NCBI RefSeq assembly: GCF_023111095.1
Contig: NZ_JALGYW010000009.1
Coordinates: 1-64,000 of the forward strand
DNA length: 64,000 nt
Direction: 5' to 3'
Origin: Maribellus sp. YY47
GTDB lineage: Bacteria; Bacteroidota; Bacteroidia; Bacteroidales; Prolixibacteraceae
Part shown: positions 46,575 through 54,641 of the stretch, piece by piece
Layout of the letters: each line of letters opens with the position of its first letter
Numbering within the stretch: position 1 is the first letter of the stretch
Program-made: the position numbers and the translations under genes
The notes under the pieces: generated by a model
Database searches by the model: none
Seen by the model: only the letters and a program-made list of their open reading frames with translations
What the model was told of the DNA's origin: nothing

Positions 46575-47696
46575 CTAAAGTAGTTCATCTAGCGGGTTTT
46601 TAAAGTTCTTAAAATTATGTTCCGAAACATGCGTATAGCGCTGTGTGGTTTTTACGCTTTCGTGCCCCAGCCAGGCCTGTATAAAACGTATGTCAACTCC
46701 TTGTTCCAGCTGATGGGTAGCAAAACTATGCCGTAACATATGGGGATAAACCCTTTTTAAAATTCCTGCTTTGTGTGCTGCTGTTTTTAGCACGTTCGTA
46801 ATACTTCCTACTGTATATTGCCCACCTTTTTGCCCTTCAAAAAGCCATATCCTGGGCTTGTATTCGCTATAATACAGACGCAGTAAATCCAATAATCCCG
46901 CCGAGAGCTGAACATACCTCTCTTTTTTACCTTTGGCACCTGTTATTTTTATCATCATACGTTTAGAGTCTACGTCCGCGATTTTCAAATTTATAAGCTC
47001 ACTTCTTCTAAGTCCGCATGAATAAATTACCGAGAGCAGTGTTTTGTGTTTTATATTGTTGGTGGCTTTTAATATGGAGCCAACTTCAGCTTTGCTGAGT
47101 ACATCGGGTAATATTTTTTCTGTTCGCGGACGCTCTATTTCATATACTTGCCGTGCTTTTCGGAGTACTTTTTCATAATAAAATTTGATGGCATTTATTC
47201 TTTGGTTTTGTTCGCTTATCGTAATTTCCCATTTATTAATCAGTTCCAGCAAATAGGCATTAATTTCCTCGCCGTTCACTTCTGCCAGCTCTCTCTCATT
47301 AAAATAGTAGATAAAATCCTTGAAATAAGCGATGTAAGTTTTAATCGTATTTTCACTATATCGCTTTTGTTGCAGCATTTCGAGGTAACCGTTTGGAAGT
47401 TTTTGAGTTTCCCGGTGAGAATAATCACGCTTTACCACTGACTTATAAGCAGACTCTTTGTTTATTTTCAGCGCCGAATAATCAATGTAGCCCAACTCTT
47501 TCATGCTTCCGAAAAAACGGCCCAGATCGAAATCCTTCCTTGCAATCAGCCAGCAACCGTGAGATCGGCTCCAACGTGCGTCGAAGTTCGCCTTTAATTG
47601 GTTTATTAGAGATTGAATGTATTCGAAGCGCACAAGAACGAATTCCTCCTGGCGGTGAGTACCATATTCGAGTTTTATTTGCGGGCGAGTATTCAA
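46575..47696 (-). CDS. tyrosine recombinase of the cassette array
   Basis: A 373-residue protein. An N-terminal extra domain of about 80 residues (with ARWSRSHGCWLIARKDFDLG) precedes the SAM-like DNA-binding domain (RYSENTIKTYIAYFKDFIYY). The catalytic domain has Arg in SCGLRRSEL, Lys in GAKGKKERYVQLS, HMLRHSFATHQLEQG, LGHESVKTT and the nucleophile in QRYTHVS. The end KNPLDELL is reminiscent of the SPLD end of IntI. The IntI-specific insert is absent, so it is closer to XerC/D-like Bacteroidota integrases. Apparent start TTG at 47696; no in-frame ATG is near. It reads toward the array, not away from it as in classical integrons. Confidence 0.85.
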   Translation of the reverse strand: MNTRPQIKLEYGTHRQEEFVLVRFEYIQSLINQLKANFDARWSRSHGCWLIARKDFDLGRFFGSMKELGYIDYSALKINKESAYKSVVKRDYSHRETQKLPNGYLEMLQQKRYSENTIKTYIAYFKDFIYYFNERELAEVNGEEINAYLLELINKWEITISEQNQRINAIKFYYEKVLRKARQVYEIERPRTEKILPDVLSKAEVGSILKATNNIKHKTLLSVIYSCGLRRSELINLKIADVDSKRMMIKITGAKGKKERYVQLSAGLLDLLRLYYSEYKPRIWLFEGQKGGQYTVGSITNVLKTAAHKAGILKRVYPHMLRHSFATHQLEQGVDIRFIQAWLGHESVKTTQRYTHVSEHNFKNFKNPLDELL

Positions 47697-47920
47697 GGTC
47701 TTTACTTTTCGGTTCTCTAAAAATAAACATAAAAAGAATAAGTGCTTCCACTGTAAAACATGTTATTGAGTAGCCTGTACCGGGATAAGACTTTGCCATC
47801 AGCGGCGGTAAAGGCTTACCCAAAGAACACAACCCCAAAAATCATCTAAGCTGTTGATAACAAGAGTCTACACAGGTGACAATTATAGCTTTCAAAGTAT
47901 GTTTTCGCTCGCCACAAGTG

Positions 47921-48275
47921 GTGGACAGCCCTTACCAACCTGATCGAACACCTGGAAAAACCGAAAAATGCCGGATTCTGCTCCACAATGGGCCTCACAA
48001 ACTGGGTAAATGCACTAAACAGTAAAACATCGATTTTGTGGCCCTGCTCGATGAACGAAATGTGAAACTGGCCAATAAAAGCAGTGGCGATTAAAAAGCG
48101 GCCCGCAACGTGATCGCCCCTGCTTACGAAAACTGGTTAAACGTGCCAATGCTTTGGTTGAACTGGAAATGGATACTCCCGAATTGCAGGCATTTATCAG
48201 CGAACTTAACCAGCACATAAATACTACAAAGACGCTCAGCCCGCCCGTGCCGGAAGAAGCAATTCAGCGGACTAA
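47921..48275 (+). pseudogene. decayed DUF6261-like gene
   Basis: Joining three frames gives NAGFCSTMGLTNWVNAL, VALLDERNVKLANKSSGD, ARNVIAPAYEK, ANALVELEMDTPELQAF and YYKDAQPARAGRS, the pattern of DUF6261 proteins common in Bacteroidota. There is an in-frame TAA near 48094 and apparent single-base losses near 48030, 48130 and 48225. Two of these are in A-runs, so assembly error could explain part. Only the C-terminal part remains. It lies directly upstream of the recombinase on the opposite strand. Confidence 0.6.
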
Positions 48276-48394
48276 AATAGTCCGGTTGTTGGTGAAGCAT
48301 AACACGCGCGGCAACTTAATCCGATGAAAGGCGTTCTGTGAGAGAGGTGCTTTTTTATATTTCCAAAGCCCATACAGCAAAAGAGCACATTGCC

Positions 48395-49348
48395 CTACCC
48401 TATTTCCTGTTGAAATAAAAATACTGTGTAAACCATAAAAAAGACCAGTAGCAGGGCTGCTTCCCAACGATCGAGTGTTTTCCTTTTCCCGGTAAGCATG
48501 GCCACAAAAAGAAATACCGTTCCCCCGGTTATTATGGCCAAATCGGTATTAAACGAAACGGCGTATTTTACCGGACGAATCAGCACGCTGGCCCCCAACA
48601 CGAGCAGTACATTAAAAATATTGGACCCAATCACATTCCCAATGGCAATGTCGCTGTTTCTTTTTAGCGCAGCAACTACCGAAGTAGTTAACTCGGGAAG
48701 CGAAGTTCCGGCAGCAATAATGGTTAAACCGATAATTTTTTCACTCACTCCCAGCAACGAAGCCACTTTAACACTGTTGTTCACCACCAGTTGTCCGCCG
48801 GCAATCAACCCGGCCAAACCCAATACAATATACAGTACTATCTTTTTTACCGAATACTCCACCGGTTTCGATTCTTCGGGGTTCTCGGCTTTCATTTGCC
48901 TGAACACATAATACAGAAAACCAAAAAACAGCGCCAGCAGAATAACGCCGTCGATACGCGATAACGCTGCGCTTCCAATAAAAAAATTATTGGCCAGAAA
49001 AATGAGCAATACCAATACTGCAATCGACAAAGGTATTTCGCGCCAGGCCGTTGAAGACTGAACCGTTATGGGATACAACAAGCCCGATATACCCAGAATT
49101 ACGAATAAATTGAAGTTGTTACTGCCCACTATATTTCCGAGCACAATGTCGGATAAACCTTTCGAAGAAGCCACCAGGTTAACCACCAGCTCGGGCGCCG
49201 AAGTTCCGAAAGCCACAATGGTTAACCCAATAGCCAGATCGGAAACCCGGTATTTTTTTGCCAGCGCCGAAGCGCCATCCACCAACCAGTTGGCTCCCAG
49301 TATAAGTACCGCAAACCCGGCCAATATAAGTAACCACAAAAGTATCAT
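48395..49348 (-). CDS. calcium/sodium antiporter (CaCA family, YrbG-like)
   Basis: This 317-residue inner-membrane protein has about ten helices in two inverted repeats. Each repeat carries the alpha motif: AFGTSAPELVVNLVAS with GNIVGSNNFN, and AAGTSLPELTTSVVAA with GNVIGSNIFN. It exchanges Na+ or H+ for Ca2+. Apparently monocistronic. It marks the return to ordinary chromosomal genes next to the array. Confidence 0.93.
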   Translation of the reverse strand: MILLWLLILAGFAVLILGANWLVDGASALAKKYRVSDLAIGLTIVAFGTSAPELVVNLVASSKGLSDIVLGNIVGSNNFNLFVILGISGLLYPITVQSSTAWREIPLSIAVLVLLIFLANNFFIGSAALSRIDGVILLALFFGFLYYVFRQMKAENPEESKPVEYSVKKIVLYIVLGLAGLIAGGQLVVNNSVKVASLLGVSEKIIGLTIIAAGTSLPELTTSVVAALKRNSDIAIGNVIGSNIFNVLLVLGASVLIRPVKYAVSFNTDLAIITGGTVFLFVAMLTGKRKTLDRWEAALLLVFFMVYTVFLFQQEIG

Positions 49349-50129
49349 CGTCTATTTTTTACGAAGATGAAGAATTTTCGCCATTGTACCATTGCTAGGC
49401 AAAAAATTTCGCTTGCTGATACCCCAAATGTCCGTTCTGTTAAAAATTTGCCAATGGGAAAATTATTTACTCAGTAATACTCTGGCCCTAAATCGTCTAT
49501 AAAGAGAAACGTTTCGAATGTGGCGAGTGTTTTTACTGACTTCTGGCTTATCAGCCGGATTTTACTCTTTGTTTTGGCACAAAGAGTAAACAGAAAAGCC
49601 AAGGCTGCGCCCGCTTCGCACGAAAAAACCCTGCCTACCGGCAGGCAGGTACGTGTTGCCGGCTAAGAGTTCGGAACTCCCCCGAGTACCCGGGGTCAAA
49701 CAGCCGAGCTCTTTTAACGCCGCCTTCACTCGCTTTTCGTCCGTCAGCTGACGGACAAGGCCAACATACTCGATTTGTTGTAATTGCGAAGCGAAATGGC
49801 CTGTTCTACCCATCTCTGGGTTTATAAAAATACGCCTCGGGCTAGCCATAAAAAAGCTGAACCGCATTCTCCTAAAAAAGAACCGTTGAGTCACCCAATG
49901 TGAAATTAAGACAGTAATATCTGTAAATAAGTATTTTATCCGGAATTAATTCCTACCTTTGCCCCCTCGACAATCGGGTTTTTATTGAATCGACATTAGC
50001 AATGCTTTGCTTCGCCGCTGGTTAGCGAATCTTCTCATCGTCAAATCGACATACAAAATCAACTTTCTTGTTTAGATTAACAAGTCGCGAAGTGTGCTAC
50101 GCAATACATCGTGACACACTTTAAATAAT
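49349..50129. other. long intergenic stretch and leader of the cold-shock cluster
   Basis: About 780 bp. The first part (to about 49900) includes a repeat-like block with the palindrome CCTGCCTACCGGCAGGCAGG at 49630-49649, of a kind dispersed in many Bacteroidota genomes. A 110-codon minus-strand frame over it looks spurious. The rest appears to be a promoter and long leader for the downstream cluster, with AAGTGTG (50095-50101) able to pair with CACACTT (50115-50121). Confidence 0.5.
49954..49961 (+). promoter_or_regulatory. possible -7 element of the cold-shock cluster
   Basis: TACCTTTG matches TAnnTTTG exactly. Transcription from here would give a leader of about 470 nt ahead of the helicase ATG at 50434, in keeping with cold-shock mRNAs. 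No clear -33 TTG was seen. Confidence 0.4.
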
Positions 50130-50249
50130 ATGACAAAATCGTTTTACACCGTATTAACACCCTCAGGCCGTGGTATGCCCTTTGATCTGATGTGGTCCAC
50201 GCACTCACCTGAACTGATCCCGGCCCAACGCAAAAAAGCAAGTGTCTGA
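50130..50249 (+). CDS. 39-residue leader ORF
   Basis: ATG at 50130 to TGA at 50249 encodes MTKSFYTVLTPSGRGMPFD followed by LMWSTHSPELIPAQRKKASV. The composition is protein-like and it lies in the long leader of the helicase gene. It could be a small protein or a regulatory upstream ORF. No family was recognised. Confidence 0.45.
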   Translation: MTKSFYTVLTPSGRGMPFDLMWSTHSPELIPAQRKKASV

Positions 50250-50433
50250 ACAACAGTGTTCAACATTTAGTAAGGATTTGCCATTGTGCAAAACCGTTTA
50301 TCCAAAGACGGCTTTGTGCAATAGCATTTTTCGAAATAATCTGTTTCTGAATTAAATTCCTGAAATCGCTGCATTTTTCCTTACGCCTATTAACAATTAA
50401 AAGAAAGCTGTATATGAAACAGCCATTAAAATT

Positions 50434-51555
50434 ATGACATTTAAAGAATTAAATATTTCAGAGCCCATACTCAGAGCTCTAATCAACAAGAACTACGAAA
50501 ATCCTACTCCGATACAGGAGAAGGCGATTCCGGCCGCACTCAGCGGCAACGACTTACTGGGTTTGGCCCAAACCGGCACCGGGAAAACCGCTGCCTTCGC
50601 CATTCCCATTATTCAGCAGCTCAGCGGGTCTTTTTCAAACGGACAGAGACGCGAAATTAAGGCGCTGATCCTCACTCCCACCCGGGAGCTGGCCATTCAA
50701 ATTGGCGAAAGTATCTACAACTACGGAAAATACACCGGTGTACGCCATGCCGTAATTTTTGGCGGCGTAAAACAAGGCCCGCAGGTTGATAAGCTGCAAA
50801 AAGGGATCGATATTCTGGTCGCCACCCCCGGACGTTTGCTCGACCTCATCCAGCAGAAATACATCTCGCTTAAACACATCTGCCATTTTGTACTGGACGA
50901 AGCCGACCGCATGCTCGACATGGGTTTTATCCACGACATTAAACGCCTGTTGCCCATGTTGCCCCAACAAAAACAAACCTTGTTTTTTTCGGCAACCATG
51001 CCGGCTACCATTGCCACGCTTTCGAAATCGATCCTGCGTAACCCGGTTAGGGTAAAGGTAAATCCGGTTGCCTCAACGGCCGAGATGATTGAGCAACACC
51101 TGTACTATGTGGAACGACCGAAGAAAAATCAACTCCTTGTATCCCTGCTGAAAAACGAACAGAATAATTCGGTGCTGGTTTTCTCGCGTACCAAACGGGG
51201 TGCCGATAAAATTGCCCGTATACTGAATGGGAACGGAATTGGCTGCGAGGCCATCCACGGCAATAAATCGCAGGGAGCACGACAGCGGGCGCTTGAGAAC
51301 TTCAAGTCGCGGAGAACAAGGGTGATTGTCGCCACCGACATTGCCGCCCGGGGTATTGACATTGCCAACCTGGAGACCGTAATCAACTACGACCTGCCCG
51401 ATGTGGCCGAAACTTATGTACACCGGATTGGGCGTACCGGACGAGCCGGGAAAAGCGGAACAGCCCTGTCGTTTTGTTCGCCGGACGAACATTCAATGGT
51501 GCGCGACATCCAGCGATTAACGGGGAAAAAACTGAACCCGGTATTTGAACAGTAA
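50434..51555 (+). CDS. rhlE: DEAD-box RNA helicase, RhlE-like
   Basis: This 373-residue ATP-dependent RNA helicase shows every core motif: Q motif PTPIQEKAIPAAL, AQTGTGKTAAF, PTRELAIQ, TPGRLLDL, DEADRMLDMGF, SAT, ATDIAARGID and HRIGRTGRAGKSG. There is almost no C-terminal extension, so RNA specificity probably comes from partners. It is followed within about 30 bp gaps by two cold-shock-domain proteins and an RRM protein, which suggests work in RNA unfolding at low temperature. Confidence 0.95.
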   Translation: MTFKELNISEPILRALINKNYENPTPIQEKAIPAALSGNDLLGLAQTGTGKTAAFAIPIIQQLSGSFSNGQRREIKALILTPTRELAIQIGESIYNYGKYTGVRHAVIFGGVKQGPQVDKLQKGIDILVATPGRLLDLIQQKYISLKHICHFVLDEADRMLDMGFIHDIKRLLPMLPQQKQTLFFSATMPATIATLSKSILRNPVRVKVNPVASTAEMIEQHLYYVERPKKNQLLVSLLKNEQNNSVLVFSRTKRGADKIARILNGNGIGCEAIHGNKSQGARQRALENFKSRRTRVIVATDIAARGIDIANLETVINYDLPDVAETYVHRIGRTGRAGKSGTALSFCSPDEHSMVRDIQRLTGKKLNPVFEQ

Positions 51556-51584
51556 ATCAGGAATAACATTAAAAATAAATATGA

Positions 51585-52028
51585 ATGGCTAGATCATCAA
51601 TATCTTTTAACAAAAAAGAACTGGAGAAAAAAAGAGCAAAGAAAAGAAAGGATAAACAGCTTCGAAAAGAGGAACGCAAGGCCAGCGGTGGCAGCGGATC
51701 ACTTGACGATATGATCGCTTATGTGGACGAAAACGGGGTAATCACCGATACCCAACCCGATCCAAATAAAAAGAAAGTGGATGCAACAAAAATAGCCGTA
51801 TCCACTCCCAAGAAGCTTGAAGAGGAAGCAGTGATTTTAAAAGGACGTGTAGAGTATTTTAAAAAAGACAAAGGATATGGCTTTATAAAAGATGCAATCA
51901 ACACCGAAAAATACTTTTTCCATATTACCGATGCTTATCCCGACATTACGGAAGGAAACAGGGTTTCGTTTGAACTGATCAAAGGAATCAGAGGCACAAA
52001 TGCTGTAAAAATCGAACCCGTTAAGTAA
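51585..52028 (+). CDS. cold-shock-domain protein with basic N-terminus
   Basis: This 147-residue protein has a lysine-rich N-terminal tail (KKELEKKRAKKRKDKQLRKE), a linker, and a C-terminal cold-shock domain (about 82-147) with RNP1 KGYGFI and RNP2-like YFFHIT. It is expected to bind single-stranded RNA. It lies 29 bp after the helicase gene and 31 bp ahead of the RRM gene. Confidence 0.9.
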   Translation: MARSSISFNKKELEKKRAKKRKDKQLRKEERKASGGSGSLDDMIAYVDENGVITDTQPDPNKKKVDATKIAVSTPKKLEEEAVILKGRVEYFKKDKGYGFIKDAINTEKYFFHITDAYPDITEGNRVSFELIKGIRGTNAVKIEPVK

Positions 52029-52059
52029 AAATTTTATTCACCATTTAAATAAAAAACAG

Positions 52060-52362
52060 ATGAATATTTATGTATCAAATTTAAGTAATAACACAACAGG
52101 TGAAGGCTTAAAAAAATTATTCGCAGAATACGGAGAAGTTAGTTCTGCCAACGTTATCATGGACAAATACACCGGAGAATCGCGTGGATTTGGCTTTGTT
52201 GAAATGAACGATGCGGAAGGTAAAGAAGCCATCGAGGCTTTAAATGAAACAGAGTTTAACGGTAAAATTATCGTTGTAAATGTAGCCCGCCCCAAAACAG
52301 AAAGAAACGACCGTGGCAGAGATAACCGCGGTGGCGGCGGTTTTAACAGAAGACGTTACTAA
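52060..52362 (+). CDS. RRM-type RNA-binding protein
   Basis: This 100-residue protein has a single RNA recognition motif, RNP2 IYVSNL and RNP1 RGFGFVEM, and a short RGG-like tail (RGRDNRGGGGFNRRRY). It belongs to the glycine-rich RNA-binding proteins found in Bacteroidota and Cyanobacteria. It lies between two cold-shock-domain genes in the same unit. Confidence 0.93.
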   Translation: MNIYVSNLSNNTTGEGLKKLFAEYGEVSSANVIMDKYTGESRGFGFVEMNDAEGKEAIEALNETEFNGKIIVVNVARPKTERNDRGRDNRGGGGFNRRRY

Positions 52363-52380
52363 TATTTTTAATATAATATC

Positions 52381-52572
52381 ATGAATAAAGGAACTGTAAA
52401 GTTTTTTAACGAAGCAAAAGGATTTGGTTTTATCAAAGATGCAAATTCAGAGAAAGAGTATTTTGTCCATTCATCAGGATTGGTTGATTTTGTAAAAGAA
52501 GCCGATACTGTAACTTTTGAGTTGCAAAATGGACAAAAAGGACTAAACGCCGTAAATGTTAAACGAGGTTAA
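52381..52572 (+). CDS. cold-shock protein, CspA family
   Basis: This 63-residue single cold-shock domain, MNKGTVKFFNEAKGFGFIKD, has RNP1 KGFGFI and RNP2 EYFVHSS. It is the RNA chaperone that closes the cluster. A terminator hairpin follows 24 bp after the stop. Confidence 0.96.
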   Translation: MNKGTVKFFNEAKGFGFIKDANSEKEYFVHSSGLVDFVKEADTVTFELQNGQKGLNAVNVKRG

Positions 52573-52595
52573 TTCGTTCAAACATCATAGATCTA

Positions 52596-52623
52596 AAATT
52601 CCGCTTAATGCGGGATTTTTTCA
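52596..52623 (+). terminator. terminator of the cold-shock cluster
   Basis: AAAATTCCGC pairs with GCGGGATTTT around a TTAAT loop, followed by T residues. It overlaps a possible upstream start of the next reading frame (52608), which argues against that start. Confidence 0.75.
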
Positions 52624-52709
52624 TCTTTTTTCAAATGGCTCAATGTGGGAAGATGAAAGATTCTTATCTGCCATTCGGTGGAAATACAGGTTACACATCA
52701 ACCCGGTTT

Positions 52710-53693
52710 ATGTCTGATATCGATTTAAAAATAAATGAATTCAAAAACGATTATGATTCTAATCTTGAATTTTACCATTTGGCATTGTCAGCCTTCACAA
52801 AACTCATTGCCCCCTTCCCGAACGTTGAGAATGTTACAGGCAGGATTAAAGAATACGAAGAATGCCTAAGCAAATTTAAACGGAAGTATCTACCGCTTAT
52901 TCCCCCTTCGAACGTTAATTACAAGATCATTAATTTCTTATCTGACTTTGTGGGAATACGCGTTGTTTGCCCGTACCTTAAAGATGTGCGTATTATCCGA
53001 AAAGAACTAAACAAGTACTTCAGAGAGGTTTCCATTACCGACAAAACGATTCAGATGGAAAGCACCGATGATAAGTTTGGCTATAAAAGTTTGCATCTGG
53101 ACCTTAAATTGAATGCGAAATACGCGAAAAAAACCGAATACCTTCGCTTTGCAAATATTCAGTTTGAACTTCAAATCAGGACCATTATCCAGGATGCCTG
53201 GAGTGTTCTGGACCATAAAATCAAATACAAAAAGAGTATCCCGCAAAGTCTGAAGCGAAGGATAAACCGGCTGTCGGCATTGTTTGAGATTGCTGATGAT
53301 GAGTTTTTACGGATAAACGATGAAATCAGCAACGAAGAAAAACGAATAAATAACCGCTTAAAAAAAGGTCTCACTGTTGAGAAAAACATGCCACTCGATG
53401 TTTTCCGCTTTTTGTTTGTTGCATTAAAATATTTTCCCGACTATAATTTTATTGAATTCAAGGTAGATGGATTCGTCCAGGAAATCCTCAGTAATAAAAA
53501 AAGGTTTACGGAAAGCGAATTAAACGATGCCCTGCAAACTCATCTGCCAACCGTTAAACAAATTGCTGAGATCGAGAAAAAAGAGTTAAACCCGTATACA
53601 AAAATCCGTTATTGTCTGTATTTGTTTAACCGGCATTTGTTTTCGAACATAATATCCGATTATCAAAAAAACACACTCATGTTGACGAAGTAA
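52710..53693 (+). CDS. RelA/SpoT-type (p)ppGpp synthetase domain protein
   Basis: About 327 residues. The synthetase domain shows GRIKEYEECLSKFKRKY, DFVGIRVVCPYLKDVR, DDKFGYKSLHLDLKL and FELQIRTIIQDAWSVLDH, which cover the ATP-, GTP- and catalytic motifs of alarmone synthetases. It has no HD hydrolase, TGS or ACT domain, so it resembles a small alarmone synthetase with a helical C-terminal extension of about 130 residues. ATG at 52710 is chosen because the frame's earlier start at 52608 lies in the terminator hairpin; 52635 and 52653 are other options. Confidence 0.82.
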   Translation: MSDIDLKINEFKNDYDSNLEFYHLALSAFTKLIAPFPNVENVTGRIKEYEECLSKFKRKYLPLIPPSNVNYKIINFLSDFVGIRVVCPYLKDVRIIRKELNKYFREVSITDKTIQMESTDDKFGYKSLHLDLKLNAKYAKKTEYLRFANIQFELQIRTIIQDAWSVLDHKIKYKKSIPQSLKRRINRLSALFEIADDEFLRINDEISNEEKRINNRLKKGLTVEKNMPLDVFRFLFVALKYFPDYNFIEFKVDGFVQEILSNKKRFTESELNDALQTHLPTVKQIAEIEKKELNPYTKIRYCLYLFNRHLFSNIISDYQKNTLMLTK

Positions 53694-53910
53694 ATTTGAC
53701 ACTAAAGAATGAGAAGGTCCATAAAAAACTCGTTCAGTCCCGACTCCCGACAAGCTAAAATCATTCGTTTATTTCTTTAACTGAGCTATTACCGCGGAAT
53801 GTGTGAATGATGTAACTATTCCCCCGAATTGTGTAACACTTTACTCCCCGTATTGAAGTATCTTCAATAAGTTATCGGGCATACAATTATTGCTCAAAAA
53901 TTACCATCCC

Positions 53911-54072
53911 ATGAAAAACTCGCTATACATTATTGCAGGCCTGTTGGTGCTTCTATGGATCGTCGCTTATTTTGCATTTGAATCATTTAGGTATATCGAT
54001 ATCCTACTACCACTGGCAGCATTTATCGTTCTCCTCCGCATTTTTTATGCGAAAAGAGTACCGAAAAAATAA
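53911..54072 (+). CDS. small membrane protein, lmo0937/DUF5670-like
   Basis: This 53-residue protein, MKNSLYIIAGLLVLLWIVAY and so on, has two membrane helices and a basic end (FYAKRVPKK). The MKNxLYIIA..L..LW start matches the lmo0937 family of small envelope proteins. ATG at 53911 is preferred to an upstream in-frame start at 53890. Confidence 0.7.
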   Translation: MKNSLYIIAGLLVLLWIVAYFAFESFRYIDILLPLAAFIVLLRIFYAKRVPKK

Positions 54073-54154
54073 GCCTTTAAAATTAAGATTAGAGAAATTA
54101 TCCTGATCGATCCCGTCAATTTTCTATAACTCAGAGTATAAATACGTTTTGCGT

Positions 54155-54559
54155 TTACTCCTGTTTTCCACGATCAACCATAAAAAAAGGAATAAAGAAA
54201 TCAAATGGAGAATCTTTCACTGTCTTTTCGTTGAGCTCTTCTATAAGTTCCTGGTAGAACTGATTAAACCGCTCCAGGTTATCATAGCCCAGCAAAAACA
54301 GGATCTTTTGAGTATTGTGAAAATTAAATTCTCCCACACTGGTATATATCACAACCAATTCGAACTCAGAAATACTTTTTGATTCGCGAAGGTAGAAACT
54401 AATGAACTTATTTTTATTCCCATTGCGGGTAACTACATACCGATAGCTTCTGGAGATACGATCCCATTCAAAATAAATAATATAATCTTCTATCGAAAAA
54501 TAAGGCTGGATAAACCGGTAAAAGATCTCTTCCAAATAATATTTCTTATCGTTGATCAA
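54155..54559 (-). CDS. hypothetical protein
   Basis: This 134-residue acidic and aromatic-rich protein starts with TTG at 54559, preceded by a strong GGAGG ribosome-binding site at the right distance, unusual for this phylum. No motif or family was recognised. Predicted as soluble alpha/beta. It stands alone between the small membrane protein and the AraC-type regulator. Confidence 0.5.
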   Translation of the reverse strand: MINDKKYYLEEIFYRFIQPYFSIEDYIIYFEWDRISRSYRYVVTRNGNKNKFISFYLRESKSISEFELVVIYTSVGEFNFHNTQKILFLLGYDNLERFNQFYQELIEELNEKTVKDSPFDFFIPFFMVDRGKQE

Positions 54560-54641
54560 ATGTCCCTCCTTCGCTTTTTATTTATTACCGTTTAAGTTAA
54601 CCAAAACAATTGAGTTCTGCTTCATTTTTAATTTGAATTAC

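Larger units (their letters stand above)
25250..47696 (-). mobile_element. integron-like gene-cassette array with tyrosine recombinase
   Basis: A recombinase gene (46575-47696) is followed on the same strand by 14 intact modules, a remnant and a truncated distal gene. The modules are separated by attC-like palindromes, each opening with AAC and closing with GTT on the plus strand. In each of the 14 intact modules the 9-10 bases next to the left GTT are the reverse complement of those next to the right AAC (for example GTTAGGCAC and GTGCCTAAC around 41613-43378). The matched bases differ between modules, as expected if each entered as a circle. Cassette genes look more AT-rich than the flanks. 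Whether this counts as a true integron depends on the recombinase. Confidence 0.8.

Noticed and set aside
46575-47696. Classical IntI integrase
   Set aside because: The residues between the Lys motif and the HxxR box are too few to hold the IntI-specific insert, so I call it only a tyrosine recombinase.
25250-47696. Prophage or conjugative element
   Set aside because: No capsid, tail, terminase, relaxase, Tra or replication genes are present in the region.
49562-49894. 110-codon minus-strand ORF
   Set aside because: It covers a repeat-like block with a dispersed 20-bp palindrome and has no protein-like conservation that I recognise; probably spurious.
52608-52709. Upstream start for the RelA/SpoT-type gene
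   Set aside because: The start at 52608 falls inside the terminator hairpin of the cold-shock cluster, and the added residues show no similarity to the family.
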